Notes: a model not told the origin generated them from the letters alone. 64,000 bases of DNA from Avena insularis (GCA_023614405.1 CM042688.1:374963331-375027330); one strand, 5' to 3'. Shown: positions 35,401-47,242, counted from the first letter of the stretch. Translations and numbers: made by a program.

Positions 35401-36333
35401 GGCGTGTTCTCGGAACCACGTAGAGACATTGGGCACGGTGTCGCCAGGGTGGTCTAGGGCTTGGCTGTGGTCGAGGCTTGGACATGGGGTTACGGTGGAC
35501 GATGGCGTTTCTGGTGTGCGTCGTGGAAGAGGGCGGCGTGGTTGCTGGCGCTCTGTCCACTGCCGGTCAGTGAGTGTGGCTTCGGGCGACGGGGCACTGG
35601 TGCACAACGGCTAAGTGGGGGCATGTCTACTGCTGCTCGACACTGGGGAAGACAGGGGGAGTGCAATGGGGGCATTTGGTCTAGTGATCAATGCTCCAAA
35701 CAGTGAAGTTATGCCAGAGTTAATTAGTTTCTGCAAGGTGTTTGTCTTAATGGCCGCAAGAATTTGAATTTGGAATTTTTGAATGAGTTTTTGTGAGTGA
35801 GCTAAACTTAAGCTTGAGTGTCTGTGGTTGCTTGGAGAAGTCAAGTGGAGTTGGTTTGATAGGTTTTTAGAAAAGTGTGATCTTACCATATGAACTAGAT
35901 TCAAATTTGAACTGTCCTTTAAATTGATTTGGAAATAGCTTTGGTGAGTTTGTAAAGTGGGCCTGGATTCATTTTTACTTGGTCTAGCAAGGGGTGAGAA
36001 GAAGTAGAACTGTTTCTGTTAAAAATTCTCTTCTAGGAACACGGAAAGTGGCCTAGTGGTTAACATTGGTCAAAATGACCATGTGGTTATTTAATTCATA
36101 TTTGATTTCTCTTTCTTTTGATATTGTTTGTAAATGGCCTAGATGATGTAGCATTCACCTTTAAACCATTTCTCATCATTTGTAGCAATCAAACATGGCA
36201 AATTCACTCAATTCTACACTAATGCAAATCACACATGCATTCATATAAATTTTTGGAATAGAAGTTTTTTGTTAACCCTAAACTTTGGTGAATAGAACTT
36301 GGTAAACTTGATTAATGATTTTGGGGTGTTACA
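32407..36333 (-). repeat. 3' LTR of the chromovirus (about 3.9 kb)
   Basis: On - it begins TGTAACACCCC at 36333 and ends GGTGTTGACACA near 32407 (32409 also fits). A polypurine stretch (GGAGGGAATGT) sits just upstream on -, at 36334-36346. The middle (about 34600-35690) is GC-rich with overlapping frames on both strands, and the flanks are AT-rich. No protein family was recognised, so the frames are treated as non-coding. Without its partner LTR the exact left edge is inferred. Confidence 0.7.
35065..35074 (-). promoter_or_regulatory. TATA box in the chromovirus LTR
   Basis: TATAAATAGA is read on -. It lies at the downstream edge of the GC-rich block. Transcription would run to lower coordinates through a leader with a possible donor (CAGGTGAG near 34825-34832). 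This is the likely promoter of the genomic RNA. Confidence 0.5.
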
Positions 36334-36378
36334 AACATTCCCTCCATAAACAAATCTTGCCCCGAGATTTAAGAAAAA

Positions 36379-37412
36379 CTAGGAACTAAAGAGATTTGGA
36401 AACTCAGTCCTAATGTAATCTTCTCGCTCCCAAGTAGCTTCTTTTTCATTATGGTTGCTCCATTGGATCTTGAGAAACTTGATACTCCGGGTCCTGGTGG
36501 TTTTGAAGACTTCTTCCAAAATACGGATGGGAACTTCACGATACGTCAGATCCTTGTTGATATCTATGGCTCGGTGATCGATGTTTTTGAAAACTTCGGT
36601 CTTCTCCGGAACTTCTAGGCATTTGCGAAGTAACGAGATATGGAACACATTATGGATGGCTGTCATCTCCTCTGGCAGTTCCAGTTGATAAGATACTTCT
36701 CCTTGGCAATTCAAAATCTTGAAGGGTCCAATATATCTGGGAGATAACTTCCCTTTTAGTTGAAAACATTGCATTCCCTTCAAGGGTGACACTTTGAGAT
36801 ACACAAAATCTCCGACATTGAAAGTCAGGTCTCTACGTCTCTTGTCAGCATAACTCTTCTGTCTGGATTGGGCAGTCTTGAGGTGCTCAGAGACTTTGTG
36901 AACCTTCTCTTTGGCTTCTCGTAGAATGTCAGGTCCGAAAATCTGAATCTCTCTTACTTGCGACCAATTCAAGGGGGTAAGAAACTTTCTTCCATACAGA
37001 AATTCAAATTGGGCCATTTGCAAACTGGCTTGATAACTGTTGTTGTATGAGAATTCTGCAAAAGGCAGTCAATCTTCCCATTTTGATCCATACTCTAGCA
37101 CACAAGCTCTCAACATATCTTCTAAGATTTGGTTGACTCTTTTAGTCTGTCCATCGGTTTGCGAGTGATAAGCTATGCTGAAGTTCAACTTGGTTCCTAT
37201 TCCTTCTTGGACTTTCTGCCAAAATCTTGAGGTAATCTGGGTTCCTCGATCCGATACTATGGTCTTAGGGGTTCCATACAAACTGACGATTCTAGCAATG
37301 TACAGCTCTGCTAGCTTAGAACTCTGGTAAGTAGTCTTGATAGGTATAAAATAGGCTACCTTAGACAGTCTATCAACTATGACCCAAATAGAGTCATTTC
37401 CCCTACTAGATG
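36379..37412 (-). pseudogene. chromovirus pol end: integrase and chromodomain
   Basis: 37069-37281 encodes the end of the integrase core (IVSDRGTQI, then QTDGQTKRVNQ). 36379-37023 continues with the integrase carboxy-terminal domain (FNVGDFVYLKVSP, LSPRYIGPFKI, HNVFHISLLRK) and ends in a chromodomain (IKFLKIQWSNHNEKEATWE, about the last 50 residues). The two parts are the same frame, parted by one TGA at about 37068 where Trp would be expected. The third catalytic residue, normally Glu in DGQTERVNQ, is Lys here. Upstream, 37282-37405 still shows the VDRLSKVAYF region. The chromodomain would steer integration to marked chromatin. Confidence 0.85.
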
Positions 37413-38600
37413 TAGCTCACTGTCCCCCATGCTGTCCTCTGCTAGCTACGCCGTAAAAAGCTACTCAACAAGAGAAGATAAGAGGCACAAAGCAGGAATC
37501 CCTTGGGAAAATCGACCCAGGAAAGAGGAGGAAAGACCTACCTTCGGCGGAAGCCGGCCGCGGTGGTACGGTCGGCAGGAGAACTCACAGTCCTCCTCTA
37601 GCGCCTCCTTCAAGATGGTGATCAGCCACTCGCGGAGGGCAGTGTACGACACGTCCAGCTGGGATACCTAGGTGGGATCCAGATGGCCGGAGAGGTGGCA
37701 CATCTTGTGCGACCGATGCTGCAGCGGAAGCACGCGACTCGCCATCCAGGACAGCAGAATGTCCCGGGCGGTGAGCCGCTCCTTCTCCACCAGGACCGCC
37801 AGCGGGGCGGCCATCCGGTCGATGTCTCCTTGGGCGCCCAAGTGCTAGACGCTCCAGGCCTTCCGGGTGGAAGGGACGTTCGAGAAGACGGGAATCTTGA
37901 TCCAATCTACCTCGGTGGTGTTGCACACATAGAAGTACGAGCGCTGCCACAGCTTGACAGTCTCCGGGAGCTCCAGGCACGGCATCACCGCCGATGGCCA
38001 CGGGTAGTTGGCACAGCAGCCCGTGTCCATCGGCAGGCTGCCCTTCCCCACCACCTGAACCTTGAAGTAGAATAACTTCAAGAAATTCACGGCATTAGGG
38101 CGGATACCGAGATATGCCTCGCAGTAGGCCGGGTGATGCGCCAGCATCGCCACGGCGTTGGCTCCGAGGTGGTGGAGCTGGAGGTCGAAGGAGACGAGCA
38201 GCTCCAGGACAAACCTGCTCAGCGGCAGCCCGAGGCCGCAAGTAAAGTGGGTGAGGAAGACGATGGCCTCGCCGGGCTGAGGGTTGGGAAACCGCTCGCC
38301 CTCCACCGCGAGGCGGTGCTTCACCAAGCACTCTGACGGTAGGAACCTCAACCGCCGGTACTTCCGTGCCAGCTCTTCGGTGATGTAAGAGCCACACCAC
38401 CCGCCGGTGACGTCCGGCAGCATCTTGTTGGGGAAGGTAGCCGTGTTGGAAGCACGGGGGCCCGTTGTCGCGGCAAGAGAAGAGCGGCGCCGGCGACCAA
38501 GAAGCAGTGGCCCAAGCAAGCAGAAGAAGGCTAGGGCGTAAAGGAGGGCAAGGGAAACAGGTGCAGGAAGAAGAAGTGAGGATACCCCGCTCCCTGGCAT
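37413..38600 (-). pseudogene. antisense accessory gene of copy B, longest open version
   Basis: A frame of 251 codons is open from 38600 to 37845 and is the best preserved example of this protein in the window. It holds CGSYITEELARKYRR, GLPLSRFVLELLVSFDLQL and YCEAYLGIRP, and then LWQRSYFYVCN. At the position of copy A's start ATG the codon is ACA. The in-frame ATG at 38598-38600 lies only a few bases after the TATA box, too close for a normal leader, so the real start is probably lost. After a stop at 37845 the coding trace runs on (37652-37461) to a GTAGG donor near 37540. A leading hydrophobic stretch (residues 10-35) lies upstream of the conserved protein and is probably not translated. 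Confidence 0.65.
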
Positions 38601-38603
38601 CCC

Positions 38604-38611
38604 TATTTATA
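38604..38611 (-). promoter_or_regulatory. TATA box of copy B antisense gene
   Basis: TATAAATA on - is in the same context as the box in copy A (29555-29562), followed by a pyrimidine-rich leader in both. A CCACGTGGCA-type G-box lies about 40 bp upstream of it (near 38648-38658). Confidence 0.55.
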
Positions 38612-38731
38612 GGAGTAGAAGAACTGTGCCAATTGTCCTCCCTCTCTGCCACGTGGCAAGCAACTGCCCCACCTCCACGCGATGGTTCGGGGCGGATCAT
38701 ATGCGCCCGCGCAAAATGCACAGAAGATCCC

Positions 38732-39145
38732 GCAGGCCCTGTCCAGCCGGCCCACTTTGTAAAGCCCAAATCCAAACACTAAACCCTAGAACCCATCTTG
38801 TAAACTGCCTCCTCAACCAGTATATTAGGGAGGGTAGTGCTAGAGTTCTAGGAAGACAATTACAAGTTAGAAGTTCTCTAGATTGGACGAGTTGAGTAGT
38901 TCCTTCTTCTTCTTCTAGCAAGGAGTAGCCAGGAAAATAGCTCAAGGTGCATCTGTATTGGGCATTCGCCCCTCGATAGTAGATCCTTGGAGGAGTAGTA
39001 GCTTTACCTCGCCAAGAGGGGTCTAAACCTGGGTACATAGTTGTGTTTGAAGTATATGTTCCCAACCCGTTGTGAGTAGCCACCGATAGCATCCTAATTG
39101 TCCCCTCTCATGCCATCCCCGATGGCACTGCCGTGTTCCACACCA
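38732..39145 (+). repeat. 3' LTR of copy B, lacking its first bases
   Basis: It aligns to the copy A LTR in reverse orientation: CCACTTTGTAAA, then CTAAACCCTAGA, then ACAATTACAAGTTAGAAG. It ends CCGTGTTCCACACCACGGCA. The first roughly 75 bases of the LTR are missing. Confidence 0.7.
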
Positions 39146-42069
39146 CGGCAGGTGCCTAATGTTGTGGAGGAGGACGCTGACTCCCACAAGGGAGTGTGAA
39201 TGGGTTTTGTCATCTCCACCGAGCAGCTGCAAGAACTCATCACTGAAGGGTACCTCCCCACGACAAAGGGATTGGTCTGGCGGCCTTCGCCGGCCGGCGA
39301 GGTGGTCCCCTCTCCCCAAGCCGGAGAGAAGGTCTATCTCAAGTCCCATGTTGTGCATGGTGTTAGCCTACTAGTCTCCGACTTCTTCCTCGAGCTCCTG
39401 CGACACTTCCGGGGTACTTCCCCACAACCTCTCTCCCAACAGTATCCTCATACTTAGCAACTTCATAGCTTTGTGCGAAGGATACCTAGGAATTAAGCAT
39501 AGGTTAGATATGGTCATCTAATTTTTCACCATTAAGAGAGAGTCTGTAGAATACAAGGAGGAATTAAGGATTTCCGGAACAATTAGTTTTAAGATCCGTC
39601 CTCACCAACGATTCCCCAACATAATTGGTCACAAGTCTTGCAAGAACTGGCAACAAACATATTTTTACGGCCGAGATATCCCTCTGGCCAGCCATCAAGA
39701 CTCATATCCCGACTTCTTCGATGGAGCCGCTGCCGAGGCCACCACCTAGAGATCCCAAGGCCCCTCCTGTACGACGACGAGGCCTCTCGCGCCGTAAGGA
39801 GGATCGAGTGGCTGGTAGACGGAGGGTTGGCCGACTTGGACCTTGCCATGTGCTAGTTCACGAGGCATATCAAACCCCTATAGCACCGTGCCGAGGTGAT
39901 GTATAAGTACTCCAAGGGTAGAAAGATCCCATGCGGATTTCTGAGGACAACTTCTCCAACGACTCCATCAAGCTTTGGTTAAAAGAAATCATCAAAGTGA
40001 AGGACATGAAGCATGGCTTCAAGATCATCTTTGACATATTCGAATGCGGCAAATTCCCACAGGTAACTATGTTTCCTTTGTTGCTTGTTATATACACTAT
40101 AAGGCTTTCCGTCTTGAATGCATTTTTCATTTGACTCGCTGTTTTGATCCATCAGTTGGTGTCCTTGGTGGCGGTTCAGATGTCCTCCCAAGTCTATGAT
40201 CCAAAGTTGAAGGATATCCAAGTTGTGTCCGATGATGATGGCCCCAAGGATCATCCAGCTCCGGCAGAACAAAAACGGAGGAGCTCCACCTCTAACACTT
40301 CTGTAGAGGGAAAGAAGAATAAAATGGAGAGTGGAGTTTCCAAAAAGTCCACTACCGCCTTAGAGGAAGATAAGAAGAAATCCACCGGCATCCCCTTAGC
40401 TAAGGCACCTACCATAGTGTAAGTATATTCATTCTCTAGCTTTATTTTGCTTTGCACATATTCAATTCCTGTACTTATTCTATGCAAGTTTCAGGAAGAA
40501 ATCAGGTGTTGGTTTGAGGTAGACCTCCGAGGATGTTGGAGGTTCCAAGAATATTCACGACATGTTCTCCAAGTCATCCCCCGCTGCTACTCCCCTGACC
40601 CCTGCCACCAAGCCTGCAACAGGCTCTACCGGAACTTCGTCGCCCATCATCCCTAAGACCTCTGTCATGGAGATAGATATCAATCTGACACAGGATGTCT
40701 CAGGCTCTGCTGGCATGGACCTTGCTCCTAGCGGCCAAGAAACACAGGAGAGTACTTCGTCAAAAGTGGTTGAAGCTCCGGCTAAGGATGCCACTAAGAA
40801 AGGGAAGCAGCTGGCAGAGGGAGTGGAAGCAGTAGCAACGGTCAAGTTGGGAGCCACTGCGCCTTCAACTGCTATCATTGCGTAGGAGGCAACCAGGGCT
40901 TCAGCCATGCCTCCGGCTTCCACAACTCCTCTCCCTTCGACTCCTCCGACTTTGAGCCTGGATGATCTCATTCAATAGGCAAACATTATTTATAAGAATG
41001 CCCGAACCTTCCATGATGCATATGCCAAGTTGGCCAACAGTCTGAGGGTTATTGCCATTGTAAGTCTTTGAACTTTAGTTTTGTACTTATAATATATCCC
41101 ACTATATACCCCCAAGCTCTTAGGCGGAAAACCAATAGTTTTTGGCCTGAGTTCTCCAAAGAACTAAGTGTAGGACTTGATAGTGTAGCCCCTGAGTCTC
41201 TGGTTTATAATGAATAATTCCAACTAGATACTCTAAGAGAGAATACACCTGATTTAAAATCTAGTATTGTAGCTCTCGAGCGTTTAGTTGAAACAGAGAT
41301 GCTCTAGCGAAAAGAAGCACTTTATCTTTTTGCAAAATGAGAACGCCCGGAGGAAAGCTGCGAATGAGAAATATGCCAAGCTGCAGGAAGCGTTGGACAT
41401 TGAAAAGGGTAAAATTGTCTTTCTAAAATAGCAAGAGTATGTTTTCCTCCAATCAGTTCCCAATTTTTCACTTGGAACCATTTCATCTAAATTCTCATAA
41501 TGTTGTATTTGTTTCGTCTTACAGAGATAATCGCCAAGGACAAGAGCATCGTCGAGCAATCCAAGCATAACCTAGAGCTCGACGATGAGAACAAAATCTG
41601 GAAGAACGACCTGGCCGATGCCGTCAAGGGCCATGAAGAGGCAATGAAGGTGATGCAAGGATCTGCCAACACCGAGATTCATCACCTGAAGAGCGAAATT
41701 GAACAACTCAAGGAGCAAAACCAAGCTGCCAAAGAGCAGAATTCTCGGGGCCTTGAGGTCTATAAGAAGCTTCAGAAGGAGCATGACATCTTGTCGGAGA
41801 CCTGCCAACAAGCTGAGACGAGCATCTTTGGTAACTTCCCTCGGACTTTTGTCAATTCCGTAAGTCGTTCACATGTATTGTTATACTCATGACCTTTATC
41901 TCTAACAAAAACACAACTCCCATTGGCTCTACCAATATGGGTGTAGGTGCTCCAGATTCAAAGGAGTGCATGATTCTTGCTGTCAACTTCATCAACACTG
42001 CCATCACCTAGGCCAAGGAGATAGCCTAGCCCCTGGACATCACCATCAAGGCGGAAGACTTGGTGGCCA
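39146..42069 (+). pseudogene. accessory gene of a third Tat element, first part
   Basis: This is another member of the Transposase_28-like gene group. 39200-39430 reads ISTEQLQELITEGYLPTTK, then VSDFFLELLRHF; frameshifts follow. Other frames carry FIALCEGYLGI-type sequence near 39460-39490 and WQQTYFYGRDI near 39650. Exon-like blocks follow: about 40156-40420, 40500-40980 (Ser/Thr/Pro/Ala-rich) and 41524-41835 (a coiled coil of Glu, Lys and Gln, open over 130 codons). The gene is cut at 42069 by Tat-4 and continues at 50648. The rest of its element is not in the window. Confidence 0.6.
42065..42069. repeat. target site duplication GGCCA, left copy (Tat-4)
   Basis: GGCCA immediately precedes the LTR start at 42070 and is repeated at 50648-50652. 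Confidence 0.85.
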
Positions 42070-42617
42070 TGTTGGGGATATGCTAAATGGTTATCCTCAT
42101 AGCATGTCACCAATCCGGCTAACCCTGGTGGCCCATAGTTGGTAGCAAGGCCTATGGCCTGCTGGGCGGCCCAGTTAGACGGATTCATAAGGGAGGCCCA
42201 TGCCAGATAAAGCATGGCTACGCAGCAGTCACTGAAATACTCGGAGCCTTGGAGTGCAAGACACGAAAGACTAGTTCGTATTAGTGTAGGACTCTTTTCC
42301 TTGTCTGGCAAGGACCTTTCCCTATAAACCGTAGGTTCTGGTGCCTTTATAAGTCGGACATGTGGGAGCCTTTAGGGGATAACCTATTATACTGCTACAT
42401 ACAACGTTGAACACCTTGCACAACAAACTTATCTCTGTAACTCAGTGTATTTCCATTATAGTGATTTATAGTAGGAGTAGAGTTTCGCCACATTGTGGGA
42501 CTTGAACCTGGGTAAGCTGTGTTACCTCGTACCCACCAACTCTCTGCCATACCCCATAACTCTAAACACGCATTGTGAGGACCCCTACATGGCGAACTCG
42601 TCGGCAATACCACGACA
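42070..42617 (+). repeat. 5' LTR of Tat-4
   Basis: 548 bp, starting TGTTGGGGATATGC and ending ACCACGACA. A TATA-like TTTATAAG lies near 42346. Its first bases resemble those of Tat-1, but the rest is a distinct family. Confidence 0.9.
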
Positions 42618-45600
42618 GTTGGCGCCCACCATGGGGCAAGAGGCGCTTCGAGCTCTACACCGGGTGAGGTCTAATATCTTCACGGGAATCAGCGACACCA
42701 TAGCTATCGGGCGCGTTCTCTTCTCTGGCAACATCCCAATCGTCCCTCCAGATGAGTTTTGGGTGCCAGCGAAGATGAACCGTACGCGCCGCTCCGTTAT
42801 CCCCTTCAGAGACATCCACATCTTCATCCGCAAAACTGACTCGAGTCCTAGCTCCCAGGAAGTCGGAAGCTCGTCAAGCCCCGGACGGACCGCCTATGAG
42901 CAATACACGTTCACGAAAGGATCTGAGCTATATCTCCCCTTGGAGTATGGTAGCTTGGATCAGGAGATTCAAGATCCACCCAAACCGCCCCTGTGCAGGA
43001 TATCAAGGTGGGAGGACCACAAAAATCCACTTGGCTTCCCTGAGCGTGAGAGATGCGCAGGTCGCACTTTATTGGCGTAGTCACCATCTTTTATCTGGCT
43101 AGATGTGTTCAAAGGGACGGAGAACCTCCCCGCGAATACCTCGCTAGATGGATGAGGGTAAGGGAAACCCTAGAGGGTGACCGCGCCGACGAGCTCGTAT
43201 ACTACTTTGTGGAAGGGATCACACCGGGAACACTCCTCCGGCATACCCTCTAAAGACGGCAGGCCATGGGCCCTATCACCCTTGGTGAGATGGTCACCAT
43301 TGTCAATGAATACGTGGACGCCAATGAGGAGGCAGAGGTAGCGATCGCCATAATAGCCAGAGGAAACAATAACAACAACCCGCCTCCATCACCCTCAACT
43401 TCCACCGTCGACAACACAAAAGCCAACTCCGACTCTGACCTCGACACGCTATACACCGACATCAATATGGATGGCGGAAGCTCGGACGCTAAGTCGGAGG
43501 AATACGATGTTGTTATGAGGGAGATCGAGCATGAGATCGAGAAGGAGGAACCCGCCGAGAGGACCAGCGCTTCCCACCAAGTGCTAGTCGCCATTAGGAG
43601 CGTGACGGAAGAAGACGGACATGAACCAAAACATGAGAGAGCTCCGCCCATGCTAGCGGTTACCAGAGAGGCAGCAGCCAAGAAAGTCGCCGAGCCTACG
43701 GCTCTCGCCAAGGCCTTGCCCCCTCTAGTTATCCACCCACAACCGGCGCAGGAACTCACCACAACCCCAGTACTGCTAGACAGTCAAATCAGCCGCCAAT
43801 GGCACCATCAACGTCTGCAGCTGGCAACCCATTGGTCACTCCTGCCGATAAGGCAATCTACGGCGCACTCCTCATTGAGCCTATCACCGTCGCCCATATC
43901 CAGAGCATCGCGGATCTTGATGAGAAGAGTGCGGCAATCCTAGCGGAAGCCAAGTGCATTGTGGAGCAGCGTGCTAAGCTGGACGAAGACATGGACAAGG
44001 CGCAACAATCCATTATGGATGAAAGAGCTATGGAAGCTGAGTACAAGCAATTGATATTAAAGAAAAATGCAAAGAAAGTGCCAGATCAGGTCGTCGAAGA
44101 TCCCCGCGTTTGGCGTAGGTTGGGATATGACGGTCCAAGCCGATGAAAGCCACGCCATACATTGATTTAGAGGGGGATAAGTCATGCCAACTCCCGCACT
44201 CAACATCACCGTCGCCAAGACCCGCCTGGAATAGGACAGGTCACCAGAAGCAGTTACTTAGGTGTACGACCTCGTCGCTAGGGCATGTAAGCAACAGGAA
44301 AAGGCTACCTCACACAGGCTTGAGTCCAACCCGGAGTTTTGCCATTAAACCCTGAACAGCCGCAGAAGGCCAAAATCTCCCCGTGATGAGGGATCCCACA
44401 CAAGCTCCACAGAGCGAAGACGAAGGGAGGCACGCAACAGGACTAACCCCATCCCCATATCCTCCCATCACAAAGAAAAGGCTCGTCGTCACTGATCGCC
44501 ACCTCTACCACCATCTCAGTGTCACGAGGAACCACATCCGCGTCACCGTACAAGCATGGCACCGCCAAGGCGTCCCCAGGCCGGCATCGTTATACGTGAC
44601 TAGGGTGAGTAGCCCCATCATGCCGGAGAACACAGCGACATTGGAGGACATAGCAGCAGGTCCCACAAGGAACCGCCACGTCCAACAAGTAACCGCGACA
44701 GGCGTGAGGAGTCGTAGGAGGGGCACAGCAAGAAGGCTAACCCACCGCCTCCACTACCACCATGGCCACCTAGCAGCTATCATGGCGGAGGCCACGGTGG
44801 ATCTCATAGATCGCGCCACAACTCCCCTCCCCATGACGGAGAAGGGAAGCAACCAGAGCCGTATGATGCGTGTACACGGCTGGAAAAGATCCAACAAGCT
44901 CGGGAGCTCCCATACCTTGGTCCACATTGTGTTGGACCAGTCATACGGGCCACAACCTACCACAAGGGCCTCAGAATAGACAAGACCATCAAGACCTACG
45001 ACGGCACCGCCAGGCCAGCAACATGGTTGTAGGACTATAGCGAAGCGATTCAAATCATAGGGGGGAACCCCAATGTCGCCGTCAAGTACCTCCCACTCAT
45101 GCTGACCGGCACCACCACACAATGGATCGACAACTTGCCGGACAAATCAATATGCAATTGGTTGGACATGCATGAAGCGTTCACCAAGAATTTCAAGGGT
45201 ACGTACAAACGTCCTCGCACTGTCGGAGACCTACAACGGTGTGTGGAAGAAAACGATGAAACCTCTCATGCCTACCTCTTTCGCTGGATGGATATGAAAA
45301 ATTCCTGCGCAGGGGTGCACGAACAGACCGCTATGGCCGCCTTCATCGATGGTCTGGAAAAGGGAACTTTGCTCCGGCATACATTGAAGCGCAAGCAAGA
45401 CAACAATGAGCTCAACCTCAATGGAATGATCGCCATGGCTAACGAGTTGGCCGTTGCTGATGACGACACGCGTGGATCATTGTCGGCAATAACAATCCCT
45501 ACCCAGGCCAGGAAACAACAATAACAAGTGGAAAAATCCACTTGAAGAAAAGCAAGCAGCCGCCATGGTTGCCGCAACGTTCACTAGAAGAGGCGGAGTC

Positions 45601-45703
45601 GGATAGTGTGGATGTGGTCGGGGGGCTAGCAGTGGCCAGCGGAGGAGTGATTCTATGCCCTCAGCTCCCCACATTCCCCAAACATACGAAGAGTACCGTG
45701 AAA
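42589..45703 (+). pseudogene. gag: gag of Tat-4 (broken)
   Basis: Reading from ATG 42589, inside the LTR, gives MANSSAIPRQLAPTMGQ, so the primer binding site is translated. This frame is open to 43080. Coding traces follow at 43053-43253, 43266-43943, 43799-44146 (KA/E-rich helix) and 44383-44979. The gag core is at 45099-45524: LPDKSICNWLDMHEAF, then GTYKRPRTVGDLQRC, then FIDGLEKGTLLRHTL. The final stretch ends at a YEEYREM motif where the Athila-like LTR begins. Acidic and coiled segments are as in Tat-1 gag but the sequence is a different family. Many frameshifts, no intact product. Confidence 0.75.
42620..42637 (+). other. primer binding site of Tat-4
   Basis: TGGCGCCCACCATGGGGC lies two bases after the LTR, the same type as in Tat-1. 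Confidence 0.8.
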
Positions 45704-47109
45704 TGTAATACATTGGAAACGTATCTATAATTTTTGATGTTCCATGCTTGTTTTATATCAACTTTCTTATGTTTTATCCACACTTTGGAGTATTTTTACA
45801 CACTTTCTAGAACTAACCAATTGACAAGATGCCGTAGTGCCAGTTGCATCTTTTCTGCTATTTTTGGTTTCAGAAAAGCCTGAAAATGAATATTCTCATA
45901 ATTGGACGGGACAAAAGCCAATATGCCGATTTTTCGTGGAGACTCATAGAGCCAGAAGACGAGACGGAGAGGGGCCAGGGGCTCCCCACACCATGTGGTG
46001 TCGCGAGGTCCCCCTGGCCACGCCATCAGGTGGTGTGGGTCCCTAGTCCACCCTCAGGCATCGCCCCTTTGCCTATAAGAAGCCTCCAGATGAGAAAACC
46101 CTAAATCATCCAGCCTCTAGCCACAAAAAGTTCCACAGTGTCGCCGCCACCGAAGGGGATATTCGGGGGATAGAAAGTCTTTGTTCCGGCACCTTGTCGG
46201 GACAGTGAATTCCCCCCAGAGCCATCTCCATCGATCTCCACCACCATCTCCATCGTCGTTGCTGATTCCCATGATGATGAGGGAGTATTCTTCCTCGAGG
46301 CTAAGGATTCTACCGGTAGCTATGTGTTCATCTCTCTCTCTATGCATGATCATATTTTGATCATGAGCTTTGTAATTAAGTAGATCTACCTTTCTACTCA
46401 AGTGCTTTAATAGATCTCTGGCTCTCCCCAAGTGTGTGAAAGTGATAGCGTGCACACCATGGTGGCAATTAGCCTAGAGATTACAAATACTTGTTATGAG
46501 TTATACTTGGAGTTGGATGTCTCTATGAAATTGTGGTGTTTGTTGGAACCATCTAGCGCTCAAGGTGATAGTGAGGGGTTACCTAGATGGGGAAGGCGGA
46601 CTTTGAGGAGAGTTGTTATAACCCTACCATGGATTAGAGTGTCCAACCGGAGAGTAGTTTAGAGTAGTATCATAAAGAGAAGATATTTATATAAGAGTGT
46701 TCACTAGTGAAAGTATGATCCCTAGGAATTGTTTGTAAACATTAAAACACCATTTGCAACTATATTTGTTACATGTTTGCTTGCTTCCATCTTTTTGCCT
46801 TTAGTCTTTTCCTCCCGTCAAGCTCTTTTCTGGCACAATTGTCTTATATCCATACCACTTGTATTTCACTATCTCTTCGCCGAAATAGTGCACCTATACA
46901 CCTGACAAGTGTATTGGGTGTGTTGGGGACACAAGAGACTTCTTGTATCTTGATTGCAGGGTTGCTTGAGAGGGATACATTTGACCACTTCCTCCTTGAG
47001 TTCGATAAACCTTGGGTAATCCACTTAAGGGAAACTTGCTATTGTTCAACAAACCTCTGCACTTGGAGGCCCAATAATTGTCTACAAGAATAGAAGTGCG
47101 TAGACATCA
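45704..47109 (+). repeat. 5' LTR of the left Athila-like element
   Basis: It starts TGTAATACATTGGAAACG and ends TAGACATCA. The first 400 bases match, inverted, the LTR at 50980-52449 (shared: ATCTATAATTTTT, ACTTTGGAGTATTT, GCCTATAAGAAGCCTCC). The remainder is unrelated, so the two are different families or deeply diverged. Confidence 0.75.
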
Positions 47110-47119
47110 AGGTATTTTC

Positions 47120-47137
47120 TGGCACCGTTGCCGGGGA
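47120..47137 (+). other. primer binding site, Asp-tRNA type
   Basis: TGGCACCGTTGCCGGGGA, one base from the TGGCGCCGTTGCCGGGGA site typical of the Athila group. Confidence 0.85.
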
Positions 47138-47242
47138 GGTAAGGTAAAAGGTACTCACATCCTCCGGTGTGAGTGCTCGAAGTTATTTCCTTTGGATTCT
47201 GCAATTTTGTCTTTTTGTGTCTTGTTTTCACTAGTTAGGCTT

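Larger units (their letters stand above)
32407..37412 (-). mobile_element. truncated Ty3/gypsy chromovirus with a very long LTR
   Basis: A 3' LTR of about 3.9 kb at 32407-36333 is joined on its right to the end of pol, read on -, with integrase and a terminal chromodomain. The element is truncated inside integrase near 37412, where copy B begins, so reverse transcriptase, gag and the 5' LTR are missing. The domain order (integrase then chromodomain) and the TGTAACACCCC LTR start suit a Tekay/Del-type chromovirus. Confidence 0.8.
37413..39145 (+). mobile_element. copy B: 3' end of the second Tat-family element
   Basis: This contains part of the antisense gene, its promoter and most of the 3' LTR of the family seen in copy A, but on the opposite strand. 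Homology to copy A runs from about 37413 (equivalent to 30740) to the LTR end at 39145. The left edge is an abrupt join with the chromovirus integrase. The right edge is the LTR terminus inside another Tat accessory gene. About 850 bp found in copy A between LTR and promoter is missing here. Confidence 0.75.

Noticed and set aside
34816..35706. Frames of 60-140 codons on both strands inside the chromovirus LTR
   Set aside because: Overlapping on opposite strands in a GC-rich block, with no family resemblance; more likely low stop density than genes.
45796..46662. Frames in the left Athila-like LTR
   Set aside because: Not kept in the related LTR at 50980-52449 and without known domains.
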